Source: Affinirhizobium straminoryzae
Lineage (GTDB): Bacteria; Pseudomonadota; Alphaproteobacteria; Rhizobiales; Rhizobiaceae
Reading direction: 5' to 3'
Length of the DNA: 48,022 nucleotides
Assembly: GCF_007004135.1 (NCBI RefSeq)
Contig: NZ_VJMG01000046.1
Span: forward strand, 1 to 48,022
Numbering within the stretch: the stretch's first letter is position 1; every line of letters begins with the position of its first letter. The notes below the pieces were generated by a model, which was not told the DNA's origin, made no database searches, and saw only the letters and a program-made list of their open reading frames with translations. Of this stretch, positions 17,367-27,530 are shown in pieces. A program made the translations under genes and the position numbers.

Positions 17367-18566
17367 ATGGCGGCCTTCAAGACCCTTGACGACCTCTCCG
17401 ACATCGCGGGCAAGCGCATCCTCGTGCGCGTCGATCTCAACGTCCCCGTTTCCGACGGCAAGGTGACCGACACCACCCGCATCGAGCGCGTGGCGCCGAC
17501 GATCCTGGAACTGTCGGGCAAGGGCGCGAAGGTGATCCTGCTGGCCCATTTCGGCCGTCCGAAGGGCGAGCCGGTGGCCGACATGTCGCTGAAGCTGATC
17601 GCGCCGGCCGTGGAACAGGTGCTCGATCATGCGGTTCTCTTCGGTGATGACTGCATCGGTCCCGCCGCTGCCGAGGCGGTGGCCAGGATGCAGGACGGCG
17701 ATATCCTGCTGCTCGAAAACACCCGCTTCCACAAGGGCGAGGAGAAGAACGACGCGGACTTCACCAGGGCGCTGGCTGCCAATGGCGACATCTATGTCAA
17801 CGACGCCTTCTCGGCCGCCCATCGCGCGCATGCCTCTACCGAAGGACTTGCCCATCACATGCCGGCCTATGCGGGCCGCACCATGCAGGCCGAGCTGGAA
17901 GCGCTGGAAAAGGGGCTTGGCCAGCCGAACCGCCCGGTCGTTGCCATCGTCGGTGGCGCCAAGGTGTCGACCAAGATCGATCTCCTGATGAACCTGGTGA
18001 AGAAGGTCGATGCGCTCGTCATCGGCGGCGGCATGGCCAACACCTTCATCGCCGCACGCGGCACCAATGTCGGCAAGTCGCTCTGCGAGCATGACCTGGC
18101 TGAAACCGCCAAGCAGATCATGATCGAAGCCGCCAGCGCCCAGTGCGCCATCATCCTGCCGGTCGATGGCGTCGTCGCCCGCGAGTTCAAGGCCGGTGCC
18201 GAGAACGAAGTGGTCGATATCGAGGCCATCCCCGCCGATGCCATGGTGCTCGACGTCGGCCCGAAGTCGATCGAGGCGATCAACGGCTGGATCGAGCGGG
18301 CCCAGACACTGGTGTGGAACGGTCCGCTCGGCGCTTTCGAAATCGCGCCCTTCGATGCCGCAACCGTTGCCGCTGCGAAATTTGCCGCGGCCCAGACTGT
18401 TGCCGGCAAGCTCGTTTCCGTCGCCGGTGGCGGCGATACGGTTTCGGCCCTCAACCATGCCGGCGTCGCAGACGACTTCTCCTATGTCTCGACCGCCGGC
18501 GGCGCCTTCCTCGAATGGATGGAAGGCAAGGAACTGCCGGGCGTGGCCGTGCTCTCGAAGGTCTGA
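17367..18566 (+). CDS. pgk: Phosphoglycerate kinase
   Basis: The 399-residue enzyme shows the family signature [13 protein letters not shown] at 22-34, [23 protein letters not shown], a central hinge with [13 protein letters not shown], and the C-terminal nucleotide site [13 protein letters not shown] ending in [14 protein letters not shown]. It transfers phosphate between 1,3-bisphosphoglycerate and ADP. The ATG at 17367 gives the usual [10 protein letters not shown]. It lies 73 bases after the antiporter gene and is followed by a strong GC-rich hairpin. Confidence 0.97.
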   Translation: MAAFKTLDDLSDIAGKRILVRVDLNVPVSDGKVTDTTRIERVAPTILELSGKGAKVILLAHFGRPKGEPVADMSLKLIAPAVEQVLDHAVLFGDDCIGPAAAEAVARMQDGDILLLENTRFHKGEEKNDADFTRALAANGDIYVNDAFSAAHRAHASTEGLAHHMPAYAGRTMQAELEALEKGLGQPNRPVVAIVGGAKVSTKIDLLMNLVKKVDALVIGGGMANTFIAARGTNVGKSLCEHDLAETAKQIMIEAASAQCAIILPVDGVVAREFKAGAENEVVDIEAIPADAMVLDVGPKSIEAINGWIERAQTLVWNGPLGAFEIAPFDAATVAAAKFAAAQTVAGKLVSVAGGGDTVSALNHAGVADDFSYVSTAGGAFLEWMEGKELPGVAVLSKV

Positions 18567-18593
18567 GCACAGCCGATCCTGTCTGTCATGGTC

Positions 18594-18627
18594 CGAAGGC
18601 CGCCCGTCCCGCGACGGGCGGCCTTCG
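18594..18627. terminator. GC-rich hairpin after pgk
   Basis: CGAAGGCCGCCCGTC and GACGGGCGGCCTTCG (18594-18608 and 18613-18627) form a 15-base-pair perfect stem. There is no T-run, so it may be a Rho-independent terminator of reduced efficiency or a transcript-stabilising structure separating pgk from the chemoreceptor gene. Confidence 0.6.
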
Positions 18628-18748
18628 CCGTTCGGGGCCAGCCTGCCCTGGCGGATGCAAGCGCAATGCTGTTTTCATTCATCTAAATAAAGGATTGCTA
18701 ATATTTTGCGGTTAAACGAGAGGGGCTGCAATCTGTCGGGACCCATCG

Positions 18749-21541
18749 ATGCTTACGCTCAAGAACACCAATCGCGCGCTGTTCGAAACCCTCTGCGACC
18801 TCCTGGCCCAGCACTATTTCGTCATCAAATTCGATACGCAAAGCGGCCGCGTGCTGGATCTCAGCCGCCACGCGCTGGATGTGCTGGGCGGAACCGAGGC
18901 GGAGCAGAAGCGGCATACCTTCGCCGACCTTCTGATCTCGGACGAAGGCCAGCGTAGCGTCTGGTGGGAGAAGGCGCTGGCGGGCGAGTTCCAGGATCTC
19001 GCGGTGCGCGCCGTCGATGCCCGGGGGGACGCCGTTCGCCTGCTCGGCCATCTTGTCAGCGGCGACGAAACGGGCTCGACGGTGCTGCTCGTTGCCACCC
19101 GGATCGAGGCCGACAAGACCGATCTTCTCGATCTGCGCGGCCGGGCGGATGCGCTCAGCCGCTCGCAGGCGATCATCGAATTTTCTATGGACGGCACGGT
19201 GCTGGCGGCCAACGACAATTTTCTGGAGCTGATGGGCTACAGTTTCGAGGAGGTTCGCGGCAAGAAGCACGCGCTGTTCTGCGAGCGCAGCCATGTGGCG
19301 AGCGACGAGTACCGCGCCTTCTGGGAGAAGCTTGGCCGGGGCGAGTTCATCGATGGCGAGTTCAAGCGGATTGGCCGCAATGGCCGCGAGGTCTGGATCC
19401 GGGCGAGCTATACGCCGATCTGCGATGCCTCCGGCAAGGTCGTGCGCGTCATCAAATACGCGATGGACGTGACCGAGACGAAGAAGGCAACGGCAGAAGC
19501 CTCCGGCAAGATGGCGGCCGTCGATCGGGCGCAGGCGGTGATCGAGTTCGATCTGGCTGGCAATGTTCTGGCCGCCAACCAGATCTTCCTCGACCTGACG
19601 GGTTATGGCGCCGACGAGATCGTCGGCCAGCACCACCGTCTGTTCTGCGACAAGGAGTTCGTAAGGTCCGGTGAGTACAAGCGCTTCTGGCAGCGCCTCA
19701 CCGAGGGCCATCACGAAAGCGGTGAATACAAGCGCTTCGGCAAGGACGGCAAGCGTATCTGGATCCAGGCGAGCTACAGCCCGATCTTCGATCTCAATGG
19801 CAATCCGTTCAAGATCGTCAAGTTCGCGATGGACGTGACGGACACCAAGCTGAAGGCTGCCGAGGCGGAGAGCAAGGTGACGGCGATCGAGCGGTCGCAG
19901 GCCGTGGTCGAGTTTGACCTGAAGGGCAATGTCCTGCGCGCCAATCCGCTGTTTCTCTCGGCGCTGGGATACGAGGCAGACGAGGTTGTCGATCAGCATC
20001 ACCGGATGTTCTGCGATCCGCTCTTTGCCACCACCGATGCCTATCAGCGCTTCTGGCAGAAGCTTGGGCGCGGCGAGGTGGATTGCGGCATCTACCGCCG
20101 CGTCGGTCGTGACGGCCGCGAGGTCTGGATCCAGGCCACCTACAATCCGATCTTCGACATGGAAGGCAAGCCGGTTCGGGTGATCAAGTTCGCCACTGAC
20201 ATTACCGAGCAGCGCCGGCGCAATGCGGAATTCGAAGGCAAGGTGCAGGCCATCGGCCGCAGCCAGGCGGTCATCGAATTCGACATGAAGGGCAATATCC
20301 TCGCAGCCAATCCGAACTTTCTCGATCTGCTCGGCTATCACGAGGCGGAACTCGTGGGCAAACACCACCGCATGTTCTGCGACGTATCCTACGCCAAATC
20401 CGACGAATATCGCCTGTTCTGGGACAAGCTGGCGGCCGGTGAATTCCATTCCGGCGAATATTATCGCCTCGGCAAGAACGGCAGGGAATTGTGGATCCAG
20501 GCGACCTACAATCCCATTCTCGATGCCAATGGGGTGCCGCAGAAGGTGGTGAAGTTCGCCTTGGACGTGACCGCCAGCAAGCTCAAGAATGCCGAGTTCG
20601 AGAGCCGGGTCAGCGCCATCGACCGCTCGCAGGCGGTGGTGGAGTTCGATCTGGAAGGCCATGTGGTGGGCGTCAACGAGAACTTCCAGCGCGTGATGGG
20701 CTATTCGAAGCGCGAACTGCTCGGCCAGCATCATTCGCTGTTCTGCAGCGTCGAACTGGTGAAGACGCAGGCCTATCGCGATTTCTGGATCGACCTGAAC
20801 AAGGGACTGACGCAGACCGGCCGCTTCCACCGCATCGGCAAGTTTGGCCGCGATGTCTTCATCCAGGCCTCCTACAATCCGGTGATGGATGTGAAGGGCC
20901 AGATCGTCCGGATCATCAAATATGCCTATGACATCACCGATCAGGTCAAGCTGGAGCGGGAGATCCGCACCACATCCAGCCAGATGGAGACGGTGGTGAA
21001 GGATCTGACCCAGTCGATCGAGGAGATCACCAGCAGCGCCTCCAATGCCACGACGCTCGCAACGCAGACGCAGAAGAATGCCGAGGAAGGCTATGCGGCA
21101 CTCGCCAACGCCATCTCCGCCATCGAACTGATCGAGCGCTCCTCCAACGAGATCTCCGACATCGTCAAGGTCATCTCCGAAATCGCCAACCAGACCAATC
21201 TTCTCGCCTTCAACGCGGCGATCGAGGCGGCGCGTGCGGGCGAACACGGTGTCGGCTTCTCGGTGGTGGCGGGCGAGGTACGCAAGCTTGCCGAACGCTC
21301 CTCGCAGGCGGCACGCGAGATCACCAAGCTGATCGATGAATCCGTCAGCCGCGTCGGTCAAGGCACCGCCCGGTCACGCGATGCCCGCTCCGCTTTCGAG
21401 CGGATCGTGGAAAGCGTCGGCCAGACCAGCCAGTCGATCCACGATATCGCCGACTGCACGGGCGCGCAGCAGACCGTGTCGAGCGATGTGGTGCGCCTGA
21501 TCCACGATCTGTCGCGGGCGACCTCGGAGGCCGCGGCCTGA
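18749..21541 (+). CDS. Cytoplasmic chemoreceptor with five tandem PAS domains
   Basis: The 930-residue protein has no membrane segment. A divergent PAS-like region (about 15-115) precedes five PAS units that begin at residues 137, 259, 381, 503 and 625. Each is exactly 122 residues (366 bases) long and starts with a [12 protein letters not shown] motif and carries a [GD]xxHxxFC motif; four of five have two His. Each ends in a DVT/DIT linker. The C-terminal part (about 750-930) is a methyl-accepting signalling domain with the canonical tip ([19 protein letters not shown], then [20 protein letters not shown]). It should sense an internal signal and control a CheA kinase, resembling BdlA-type PAS receptors. 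It has no C-terminal CheR-binding pentapeptide. The triple-CheW gene follows 22 bases later. Confidence 0.93.
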   Translation: MLTLKNTNRALFETLCDLLAQHYFVIKFDTQSGRVLDLSRHALDVLGGTEAEQKRHTFADLLISDEGQRSVWWEKALAGEFQDLAVRAVDARGDAVRLLGHLVSGDETGSTVLLVATRIEADKTDLLDLRGRADALSRSQAIIEFSMDGTVLAANDNFLELMGYSFEEVRGKKHALFCERSHVASDEYRAFWEKLGRGEFIDGEFKRIGRNGREVWIRASYTPICDASGKVVRVIKYAMDVTETKKATAEASGKMAAVDRAQAVIEFDLAGNVLAANQIFLDLTGYGADEIVGQHHRLFCDKEFVRSGEYKRFWQRLTEGHHESGEYKRFGKDGKRIWIQASYSPIFDLNGNPFKIVKFAMDVTDTKLKAAEAESKVTAIERSQAVVEFDLKGNVLRANPLFLSALGYEADEVVDQHHRMFCDPLFATTDAYQRFWQKLGRGEVDCGIYRRVGRDGREVWIQATYNPIFDMEGKPVRVIKFATDITEQRRRNAEFEGKVQAIGRSQAVIEFDMKGNILAANPNFLDLLGYHEAELVGKHHRMFCDVSYAKSDEYRLFWDKLAAGEFHSGEYYRLGKNGRELWIQATYNPILDANGVPQKVVKFALDVTASKLKNAEFESRVSAIDRSQAVVEFDLEGHVVGVNENFQRVMGYSKRELLGQHHSLFCSVELVKTQAYRDFWIDLNKGLTQTGRFHRIGKFGRDVFIQASYNPVMDVKGQIVRIIKYAYDITDQVKLEREIRTTSSQMETVVKDLTQSIEEITSSASNATTLATQTQKNAEEGYAALANAISAIELIERSSNEISDIVKVISEIANQTNLLAFNAAIEAARAGEHGVGFSVVAGEVRKLAERSSQAAREITKLIDESVSRVGQGTARSRDARSAFERIVESVGQTSQSIHDIADCTGAQQTVSSDVVRLIHDLSRATSEAAA

Positions 21542-21563
21542 GCCCCGGCGAAGGGAGGATGCC

Positions 21564-23048
21564 ATGCAGATGATGCCGCTCGCCCTGCCGGTTGCCGCAA
21601 GCGCGACAACGGCCCGTCTCGATGGTCGGCGCGCCTATGGCACGATCCTCGCCGGCGGGCTTCTCGTTGCCCTGCCCGTTGACCATACGCGCGAGGTGGT
21701 GCCGCGCCCGGACGAACTGCATCCCTTTCCGCAACTGTGCCCGCTGGTCTGTGGCGCCTTGCTGCTGCGCGGCTCGATCATCCCCGTTGTCGATCTTGGC
21801 CGGCTGCTCGGCGTCTCGCTGGTGGCAGCGCGGGTGATCGTGGTGATGCGCTGCGAGGGGCGCCTGCTCGGCCTGCTCGCCGATGGTGTCGGGGATATCG
21901 ATCTGGTCGGCGCCGACCAGCTGGAGGATCTGGTCATACCGGAGCAGGGTGGCGGCACCGGCGCGATCCCTGTGGTGCAGACGCTGCGGCTGGAGGATCG
22001 GGTGGCCTCCGTTCTCTGTCCCCACCGGGTGCTTGCCCATCCCGGTCTGCCGAGCGTGCCGGAGACGTCGGGAGGGGAGCGCGAGGGCGATGCCGAGCGT
22101 TCGCAGCCGCTTCTGCTGTTTCGTCTGGCGGGCTATGTGTTTGCCGTGGCGGCCGATGCGGTCGCCACCACTCTTCCGATTGCCGAGCTTGGCGCCTCGC
22201 CCGTCGTGTCGGATCTCTGTCTCGGCGTGGTGATCTATCGCGAGCATCAGGTGCCGGTGATCGATCCGTTGTTCCTGCTCGGCATCGACCGGGTCGAGCG
22301 TCCCGTCCGGTCGGCAGCGGCATTGATCCTGCGTCTCGGGGCAGACAGCCATGTCGGTCTGCTGATCCATGATGTCATCGACATTCTGCGCTTCTCCCGT
22401 ACCTCGATGAATGCGCCGCCCGCCGGCATTTTCGGCGATGCCAGCCTGCTGGAGGCGATCTTGCGGCTTTCCGACGGAACGGATGTGATGCTGCTCGATC
22501 ACCGCCAGCTGGAGGGTGAGGAGCGGCTGTGCGGGCTGGCGGCGATCGCCAGGCTTTCGCAGCAGAAGGCGCAAGCGACCGCCGCCGAAGGGGGCCGTCG
22601 GGTGGCGGGCGAGGGCGAACCCTTCCTCGTCTTTTCCGCAGGCGGGCGGTTTGCCATGCCGCTGATCGAAACGAGCGAAATCATCATGCCACCGGCCCAT
22701 GTGACGCGGGTGCGCGACCGCGCGGACGGCATTGCCGGTTTCTTTTCCTATCGCGGCAGCGGCGTCACGATCATCGACCTGGCGGCCTGGCTGCGGCGCA
22801 TGCCGTCCACATCGAATGATGCGGAAGCCCGGCTGCTGATCGTGCGCGGCACCCGCAATGTCATGGCCTTCCAGGTGGAGGCCGTGCATGCGATCGAACA
22901 TGGCCGCATCCGCCACAGCTCGCCTGCTGCGCGCGAGGGCCGTCCCGGCGCCCGCTACCTGCCGGACGAGATGCTGGAATATGTCGAGGACGGTGAATTG
23001 CGTTCGCTGAGCCTGCTGCATCTTGCCAGACTTGCGGATGAGATCTAG
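21564..23048 (+). CDS. Triple-CheW-domain protein
   Basis: The 494-residue protein contains three CheW-like units (about 20-165, 180-330 and 345-490), each with the LVxLPxxxTREVV-like strand and a later RGxxxPVVDLxxLL segment (VDLGRLLG, IDPLFLLG, IDLAAWLRR). There is no kinase or receiver domain. CheW couples chemoreceptors to CheA; a three-domain version could act as a scaffold bridging several receptors or kinases. It lies 22 bases downstream of the five-PAS receptor, so the two are surely co-expressed. The ATG at 21564 is five bases after GGGAGG; the next ATG (21570) is also possible. The linker at 165-180 is Gly/Glu-rich. Confidence 0.88.
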   Translation: MQMMPLALPVAASATTARLDGRRAYGTILAGGLLVALPVDHTREVVPRPDELHPFPQLCPLVCGALLLRGSIIPVVDLGRLLGVSLVAARVIVVMRCEGRLLGLLADGVGDIDLVGADQLEDLVIPEQGGGTGAIPVVQTLRLEDRVASVLCPHRVLAHPGLPSVPETSGGEREGDAERSQPLLLFRLAGYVFAVAADAVATTLPIAELGASPVVSDLCLGVVIYREHQVPVIDPLFLLGIDRVERPVRSAAALILRLGADSHVGLLIHDVIDILRFSRTSMNAPPAGIFGDASLLEAILRLSDGTDVMLLDHRQLEGEERLCGLAAIARLSQQKAQATAAEGGRRVAGEGEPFLVFSAGGRFAMPLIETSEIIMPPAHVTRVRDRADGIAGFFSYRGSGVTIIDLAAWLRRMPSTSNDAEARLLIVRGTRNVMAFQVEAVHAIEHGRIRHSSPAAREGRPGARYLPDEMLEYVEDGELRSLSLLHLARLADEI

Positions 23049-23120
23049 GCTGTCTGTCTGCGCGCCAGGGATGCGCGGATCCGCAGCCTGGGCGCGAGTG
23101 CTTGCGCCTGTGGACAGCCT

Positions 23121-23167
23121 TTAAACAATTTAGATAATTTAAACGATTGAATAAAATTCAATCGTTT
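23121..23167. promoter_or_regulatory. Operator-like inverted repeat upstream of fba
   Basis: AAACGATTGAAT (23141-23152) and ATTCAATCGTTT (23156-23167) form a perfect 12-base inverted repeat around AAA. A related half-element TTAAACAATT (23121-23130) precedes the repeated TTAAACGATT (23139-23148). The tract is strikingly AT-rich for this genome and lies 110-156 bases before the fba start. It is most likely an operator for a LacI-, GntR- or similar-type regulator; the regulator is not identified. Confidence 0.6.
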
Positions 23168-23276
23168 CAAGCGCTAAGCGCAGGATTTCCCTCTTAAAAA
23201 ACTTCTGTTATCCGCGGATGGTATCCATCGGGATACGAACGCGTTGTGCGCCGACCTTAGGGACAGGAGTGTAAGC

Positions 23277-24176
23277 ATGGGGTATGCCAAGATGTTGGAC
23301 AAGATGAGTTCCGCGCCCGGATTTATCGCGGCGCTGGATCAGAGCGGCGGTTCAACACCCGGAGCCCTGCGTCTCTATGGTATCTCCGAGTCCGACTATC
23401 AGACGGAAGAGGACATGTTCCGTCTGATGCATGCCATGCGCGTGCGCATCATGAGCGCACCGGCCTTTACCGGCGACAAGGTGATCGGCGCCATCCTGTT
23501 CGAACGCACGATGGATGGCGACGTGGATGGTGAGCCCGTTCCCACCTACCTCTGGGAAAAGCGCGGCGTGGTGCCCTTCCTCAAGGTCGACAAGGGCCTC
23601 AACGCCGAAGAGAACGGCGTGCAGACGATGAAGGCCATGCCGGAGCTTGACGCGCTGCTGATCCGTGGCCGCGAAAAGGGCATTTTCGGCACCAAGATGC
23701 GATCGGTCATCGCCCATGCGGACAAGGCCGGTATCGAAGCCGTTGTCGCCCAGCAGTTCGAGGTGGCACGCCAGATCATCGGCCAGGGCCTGATGCCGAT
23801 CATCGAACCGGAAGTCTCGATCAAGAGCCCGACCAAGGTCGAGGCCGAAGCCATTCTGCGCGATGTGATCGCCGAGCATCTCGACAAGCTGCCGGCCGAC
23901 GAAACCGTCATGCTCAAGCTGACGATCCCGACCGTTGCCGATTTCTACGCGCCGCTGGTCGCCCATGGCTCGGTTGTCCGCGTCGTCGCCCTGTCGGGCG
24001 GCTACAGCACCGTGGATGCCTGCGAAAAGCTCAGCCATAACCACGGCATGATCGCCAGTTTCTCGCGCGGCCTCACCGAAGGCCTGCGCGTTTCGATGAC
24101 CGATGCCGAATTCAATGACAGCATTGCCGGAACGATCGACCAGATCTACGGCGCCAGCGTCAACAAGGTCGGCTGA
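23277..24176 (+). CDS. fba: Class I fructose-bisphosphate aldolase
   Basis: The 299-residue protein starts MGYAKMLDKMSSAPGFIAALDQSGGSTP, the hallmark of the bacterial class I (Schiff-base) aldolase. It continues with PFLKVDKGLN, EARQII-like helices (VARQIIGQGLMPIIEPEVSI) and VMLKLTIPT, which holds the likely Schiff-base lysine. The enzyme interconverts fructose 1,6-bisphosphate and triose phosphates. The ATG at 23277 has AGGAG seven bases upstream. In other rhizobia a tkt-gap-pgk-fba group is also seen; here a receptor and CheW gene interrupt it, and fba has its own upstream operator-like repeat. Confidence 0.94.
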   Translation: MGYAKMLDKMSSAPGFIAALDQSGGSTPGALRLYGISESDYQTEEDMFRLMHAMRVRIMSAPAFTGDKVIGAILFERTMDGDVDGEPVPTYLWEKRGVVPFLKVDKGLNAEENGVQTMKAMPELDALLIRGREKGIFGTKMRSVIAHADKAGIEAVVAQQFEVARQIIGQGLMPIIEPEVSIKSPTKVEAEAILRDVIAEHLDKLPADETVMLKLTIPTVADFYAPLVAHGSVVRVVALSGGYSTVDACEKLSHNHGMIASFSRGLTEGLRVSMTDAEFNDSIAGTIDQIYGASVNKVG

Positions 24177-24389
24177 GACCCCGGATTTGATGGAGGGGAG
24201 GAGAGGGGTCGCTCCAGCGATGGGGCGGCCCTTCACTTTTTCTGATCGGTTGCGTCAGAAACTTTGGCTGGATGGATGGAGTGCGCCGGGCTACCGAAAG
24301 GCGGAAAGGGTGTCCCCGGTTCGTCTGGAACGGGCCGTCCTTGAACCCGAACAAGACGTCCGGGCAAGACCGGACAGCGAGGCCATGCC

Positions 24390-25307
24390 ATGACCGTATC
24401 CGCGTTCGTCACCGTCGACGTTTTCTCCGACGAGCGTTTCAAGGGCAATCCGCTCGCCGTGTTCGTCGATGCGCGCGGTCTCGATCACCAGACGATGCAG
24501 CAGATTGCCGCCGAATTCGGCTATTCGGAAATCACCTTCGTGCTGCCGCCGGAGGATCCTGCCAACCACGCGCGGGTGCGCATCTTCACGCCGGTGACGG
24601 AAGTGCCCTTCGCCGGCCACCCGAATGTCGGCACGGCCTATGTGCTCGGCCAGCGGTCCGAACTGTTCGGCAGGCCGGTCGGCGACCGTCTGTTGTTTGA
24701 GGAAAAGGCCGGGCTCGTGGAGGTAGAGCTTCGCCGCCGCAACGGGCAGGTGACCGGGGCGGCGATCCGCGCGCCCCGCCCGCTGGAGGTGCGCCAGAGC
24801 GTGGCGCCGGACACCGTGGCGGCCTGCGCGTCTCTTTCGCCGCGCGATGTGCGCACCGAGCGGCATCACCCTTGCGTCGTCTCGGTCGGCCTTGCCTTTG
24901 CCGTGGCGGAACTGGTGGATCTCGAAGCCCTCGGCCGTGCCCGTGCCAATGCCGATGCGGTGCGGCAGGTGCTGGCCAACCAGGTGATGCCGGAGGGCGA
25001 TTTCCCGCTGTTTCTCTACGTGCGCGATCCCGCCGATCCTTTCAGGCTGCGGGCGCGCATGTTCGCGCCCCTCGACAATGTGGCGGAAGACCCCGCAACC
25101 GGCAGTGCATCGGGGGCATTGTCCGCCTTCCTGTCGACGCTGGAACCGGTCGCAGAAGGCCGCTTCGATTTCACCATCGAGCAGGGCGTGGAGATGGGGC
25201 GTGCCAGCCGCATCGAGGTCAGCGTCGAAAAGCGCGAAGGGCGGCCGCACGCCGTCATCATCGCGGGCGATTGTGTGCCGGTCTTCGAAGGTGTCCTGTC
25301 ACGATAG
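24390..25307 (+). CDS. PhzF-family isomerase-like protein
   Basis: The 305-residue protein has the PhzF/DapF-like fold signatures: [17 protein letters not shown] at the N-terminus, the catalytic-Glu region [32 protein letters not shown], and [16 protein letters not shown] near the C-terminus. Family members isomerise or epimerise small carboxylic acids; only some take part in phenazine synthesis, and no phenazine genes are nearby. The substrate is unknown. It lies about 210 bases downstream of fba and is probably transcribed separately. Confidence 0.9.
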   Translation: MTVSAFVTVDVFSDERFKGNPLAVFVDARGLDHQTMQQIAAEFGYSEITFVLPPEDPANHARVRIFTPVTEVPFAGHPNVGTAYVLGQRSELFGRPVGDRLLFEEKAGLVEVELRRRNGQVTGAAIRAPRPLEVRQSVAPDTVAACASLSPRDVRTERHHPCVVSVGLAFAVAELVDLEALGRARANADAVRQVLANQVMPEGDFPLFLYVRDPADPFRLRARMFAPLDNVAEDPATGSASGALSAFLSTLEPVAEGRFDFTIEQGVEMGRASRIEVSVEKREGRPHAVIIAGDCVPVFEGVLSR

Positions 25308-25365
25308 CCGATCGCCTGAGCCGCCGGCGCACATCACCCGCCGGCGCCCGTCACGGCAGCAAAAT

Positions 25366-25635
25366 TCACTCGGAGGGCAGGCGTTTCTGACGCGGAAAGA
25401 GCAGCCAGACGACCAGGGCCAGCAGCAGCAGCGCCGGCAGGACGAAGACGGTTGCCAGAACGCCGCCGACGATCGCCAGCGCGAAAAGCGCGGACAACAG
25501 GCCGATCGCCGCGCCGAACACGCCCATCATCATGCCGAACAGGCCCATCGCCAGGCCGAACAGCCACATCAGGGCCGGGAACCAGAAGGGAAAGGTGACC
25601 GCAACGGCCAGCATGCTGAGGAAGACGGTGAGCAT
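25366..25635 (-). CDS. Small hydrophobic membrane protein
   Basis: This 89-residue protein (MLTVFLSMLAVAVTF) is nearly all hydrophobic, with about three membrane segments (5-25, 28-52 and 55-80) and a short basic tail FPRQKRLPSE. I do not recognise a family. Gly- and Met-rich stretches (GLAMGLFGMMMGVFGAAIG) suggest tightly packed helices. It is followed in the same direction by a second tiny membrane protein to the right (25740-25901), about 100 bases upstream; they may form a pair. Coding is supported by length without stops, membrane topology and convergence with the PhzF gene, not by homology. Confidence 0.55.
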   Translation of the reverse strand: MLTVFLSMLAVAVTFPFWFPALMWLFGLAMGLFGMMMGVFGAAIGLLSALFALAIVGGVLATVFVLPALLLLALVVWLLFPRQKRLPSE

Positions 25636-25739
25636 GGCGCATCAGACCTTGCCGGAGTTAGGAACCAAGCATAGGCCGGTTTTCACCGCCCGTCGAGCGG
25701 CCTTCCTGCATTTCGGCCCGCTTCGCGCGCCTGCCGGCA

Positions 25740-25901
25740 TCAGGTAAAATCGCGTAGCAACAGGATGACGGTCCACGAAAGGAAGGCCACCACCGCCAGC
25801 TTCCAGAAATCGGCGCGACGCCGCAGGCCGGGCAGGCCGAGCGGCTTGATGATCTGCACGATCATGGCCAGAAGCAGCAGCAGGCCGATAAGTTTTGTCA
25901 T
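25740..25901 (-). CDS. Very small membrane protein
   Basis: A 53-residue product MTKLIGLLLLLAMIVQIIKPLGLPGLRRRADFWKLAVVAFLSWTVILLLRDFT has two membrane segments (about 3-20 and 33-48) joined by a basic loop GLRRRADFWK. The ATG at 25901 is preceded by AGGA six to nine bases upstream. This arrangement resembles small proteins seen in rhizobial genomes, but I cannot name a family. It runs left, toward the 89-residue membrane protein gene. Confidence 0.55.
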   Translation of the reverse strand: MTKLIGLLLLLAMIVQIIKPLGLPGLRRRADFWKLAVVAFLSWTVILLLRDFT

Positions 25902-26140
25902 GATTTTCCTGTCGCAGAATGGCCTCAGCCACAGGCTGGACATTTTTTGTCGTCACCACACATAGCTGCGGGGAGCGAGATTCGGAACCATTGTTGTGCT
26001 GGTCAAACCGGGGCGCGCCTGCCGTTTCGTCGGTTGCTGTCTCAATGCATTGCCTTTTGCAGGGACTGGCGGATCAAGTTTAACGATTGGCGTGCTTTAC
26101 TGTTCGCTGAACCTGAACCGGAATATCTGCGGTCCGCCAA

Positions 26141-27397
26141 ATGCCTCGTAATCTTCTGCCCGTCCTCAGTCTTCTGCTCGGCACGCTCTTCCTGTTTCTC
26201 GGCAATGGCCTGCAGGGCCTGCTGCTGCCGGTGCGCGGCACGCTGGAGGGTTATTCGAACGAGGTGCTCGGCCTGCTCGGCACCAGCTGGGCGGGTGGTT
26301 TCGTGGCCGGTTGCTTCGTCGCACCGCTTTTGGTGCGGCGCATCGGCCATGTCCGGGCCTTTTCCGGTTTCGGCGCCATCATCTGCATGAACGTGCTGGT
26401 CACCGGCATCGTCGTGGATGACGTTGCCTGGCTGACGTTGCGCGCCGTGACCGGTTTCTGCACCGCCGGCACCTCGATGATCATCGAGAGCTGGCTGAAC
26501 GAGCGCGCGACGAACGAGAGCCGCGGGGCGATCTTCTCGCTCTATATCGCGATCACCCTGCTCGGCGTCGTCGGCGGCCAGCTGCTTGTGGGCATCATCG
26601 ATGTCTCGACACCGGTCCTGTTCATGGTCTGCGGCATTCTCTACTGCGTCGCCATTTTGCCCACCACGCTGTCGACGGCTGCCTCGCCGCAGCCTCTGAA
26701 GCGGGTCAGCCTCGATCTGCCGAGCCTGTTTCGCAATTCGCCCGTCTCCTTCGTCGGCATCCTGATGATCGGCATCGCGAACGGCGCCTATGGCACGCTG
26801 GTCGCCGTGTTCGCGGCACAGGCCGGGCTGAAACAGGCGGCGATCGCCGTGATGGTGTCGATCACCATCTTTGCCGGCGCAATCATCCAGTTCCCGGCAG
26901 GGCGGCTCTCCGACCGGATGGATCGCCGTTACGTGCTGGCGGCACTCTCGGGCATCTCCGCCACCGCCGGCATTCTGCTCGTGCTGCTGCACCCGATGAA
27001 TGTCTACGTGATCGTGGTGCTGGTTGCGATCTACGGGTCCACCGCCAACGCGCTCTACCCGATCGCGGTTGCCCATGCCAACGACTTCGCGGCGCCCGAG
27101 GATTTCGTGAAGGTGTCCGGCGGCCTGCTTCTGCTGTTTGGCATCGGCACGATCATCGGCCCGACGCTCGGCGGCCCGGTCATGACGCATTTCGGCCCGC
27201 ATGCGCTGTTTGCAGTGACCGCCGTCGCGCATGTCTCCGTGGTGGTCTATGCCATCCTGCGCAGCCGCATGCGTGCCGCCCGGTCCTCGGCGGAGAAGGA
27301 CAATTACACCGCCGCCCCGGCTGCCATCACCTCGCTTGCCACGCCGGAAAGCGTCGCGCTCGACCCGCGGGCATCCGCGGACGGCGATGGCCGATGA
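26141..27397 (+). CDS. Major facilitator superfamily transporter
   Basis: The 418-residue protein has about 12 hydrophobic segments and the MFS layout. The first half includes LLGTLFLFLGNGLQG and SWAGGFVAGCFVAPLLVRRIGHVRAF, whose loop 2-3 motif is VRRIGHVR. The centre carries a polar loop near 185, and the second half has PAGRLSDRMDRRYVLAA, the repeat of that motif. It resembles the YcaD/Bcr-like single-substrate group in length, with a polar C-terminal tail. The transported compound is unknown. It has no co-directional operon partner closer than 130 bases (the MBL gene). Confidence 0.88.
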   Translation: MPRNLLPVLSLLLGTLFLFLGNGLQGLLLPVRGTLEGYSNEVLGLLGTSWAGGFVAGCFVAPLLVRRIGHVRAFSGFGAIICMNVLVTGIVVDDVAWLTLRAVTGFCTAGTSMIIESWLNERATNESRGAIFSLYIAITLLGVVGGQLLVGIIDVSTPVLFMVCGILYCVAILPTTLSTAASPQPLKRVSLDLPSLFRNSPVSFVGILMIGIANGAYGTLVAVFAAQAGLKQAAIAVMVSITIFAGAIIQFPAGRLSDRMDRRYVLAALSGISATAGILLVLLHPMNVYVIVVLVAIYGSTANALYPIAVAHANDFAAPEDFVKVSGGLLLLFGIGTIIGPTLGGPVMTHFGPHALFAVTAVAHVSVVVYAILRSRMRAARSSAEKDNYTAAPAAITSLATPESVALDPRASADGDGR

Positions 27398-27530
27398 TCG
27401 CCAGCCGACTTTGCTTCGGACCTGGCTTCGAATGACGGGAATGTGAGCATCCGGCGCGATTTCGCGCTGGACGTGCCCATGACCCTGCCTCATCTTTTTC
27501 CCGCAGGAAGACGAGGGGGAGTGGCACATC

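Noticed and set aside
18698..21361. An 887-residue minus-strand open frame opposite the five-PAS receptor
   Set aside because: Its apparent repeats are just the mirror of the PAS repeats on the other strand; no domain and low-complexity Asp/Leu/His composition.
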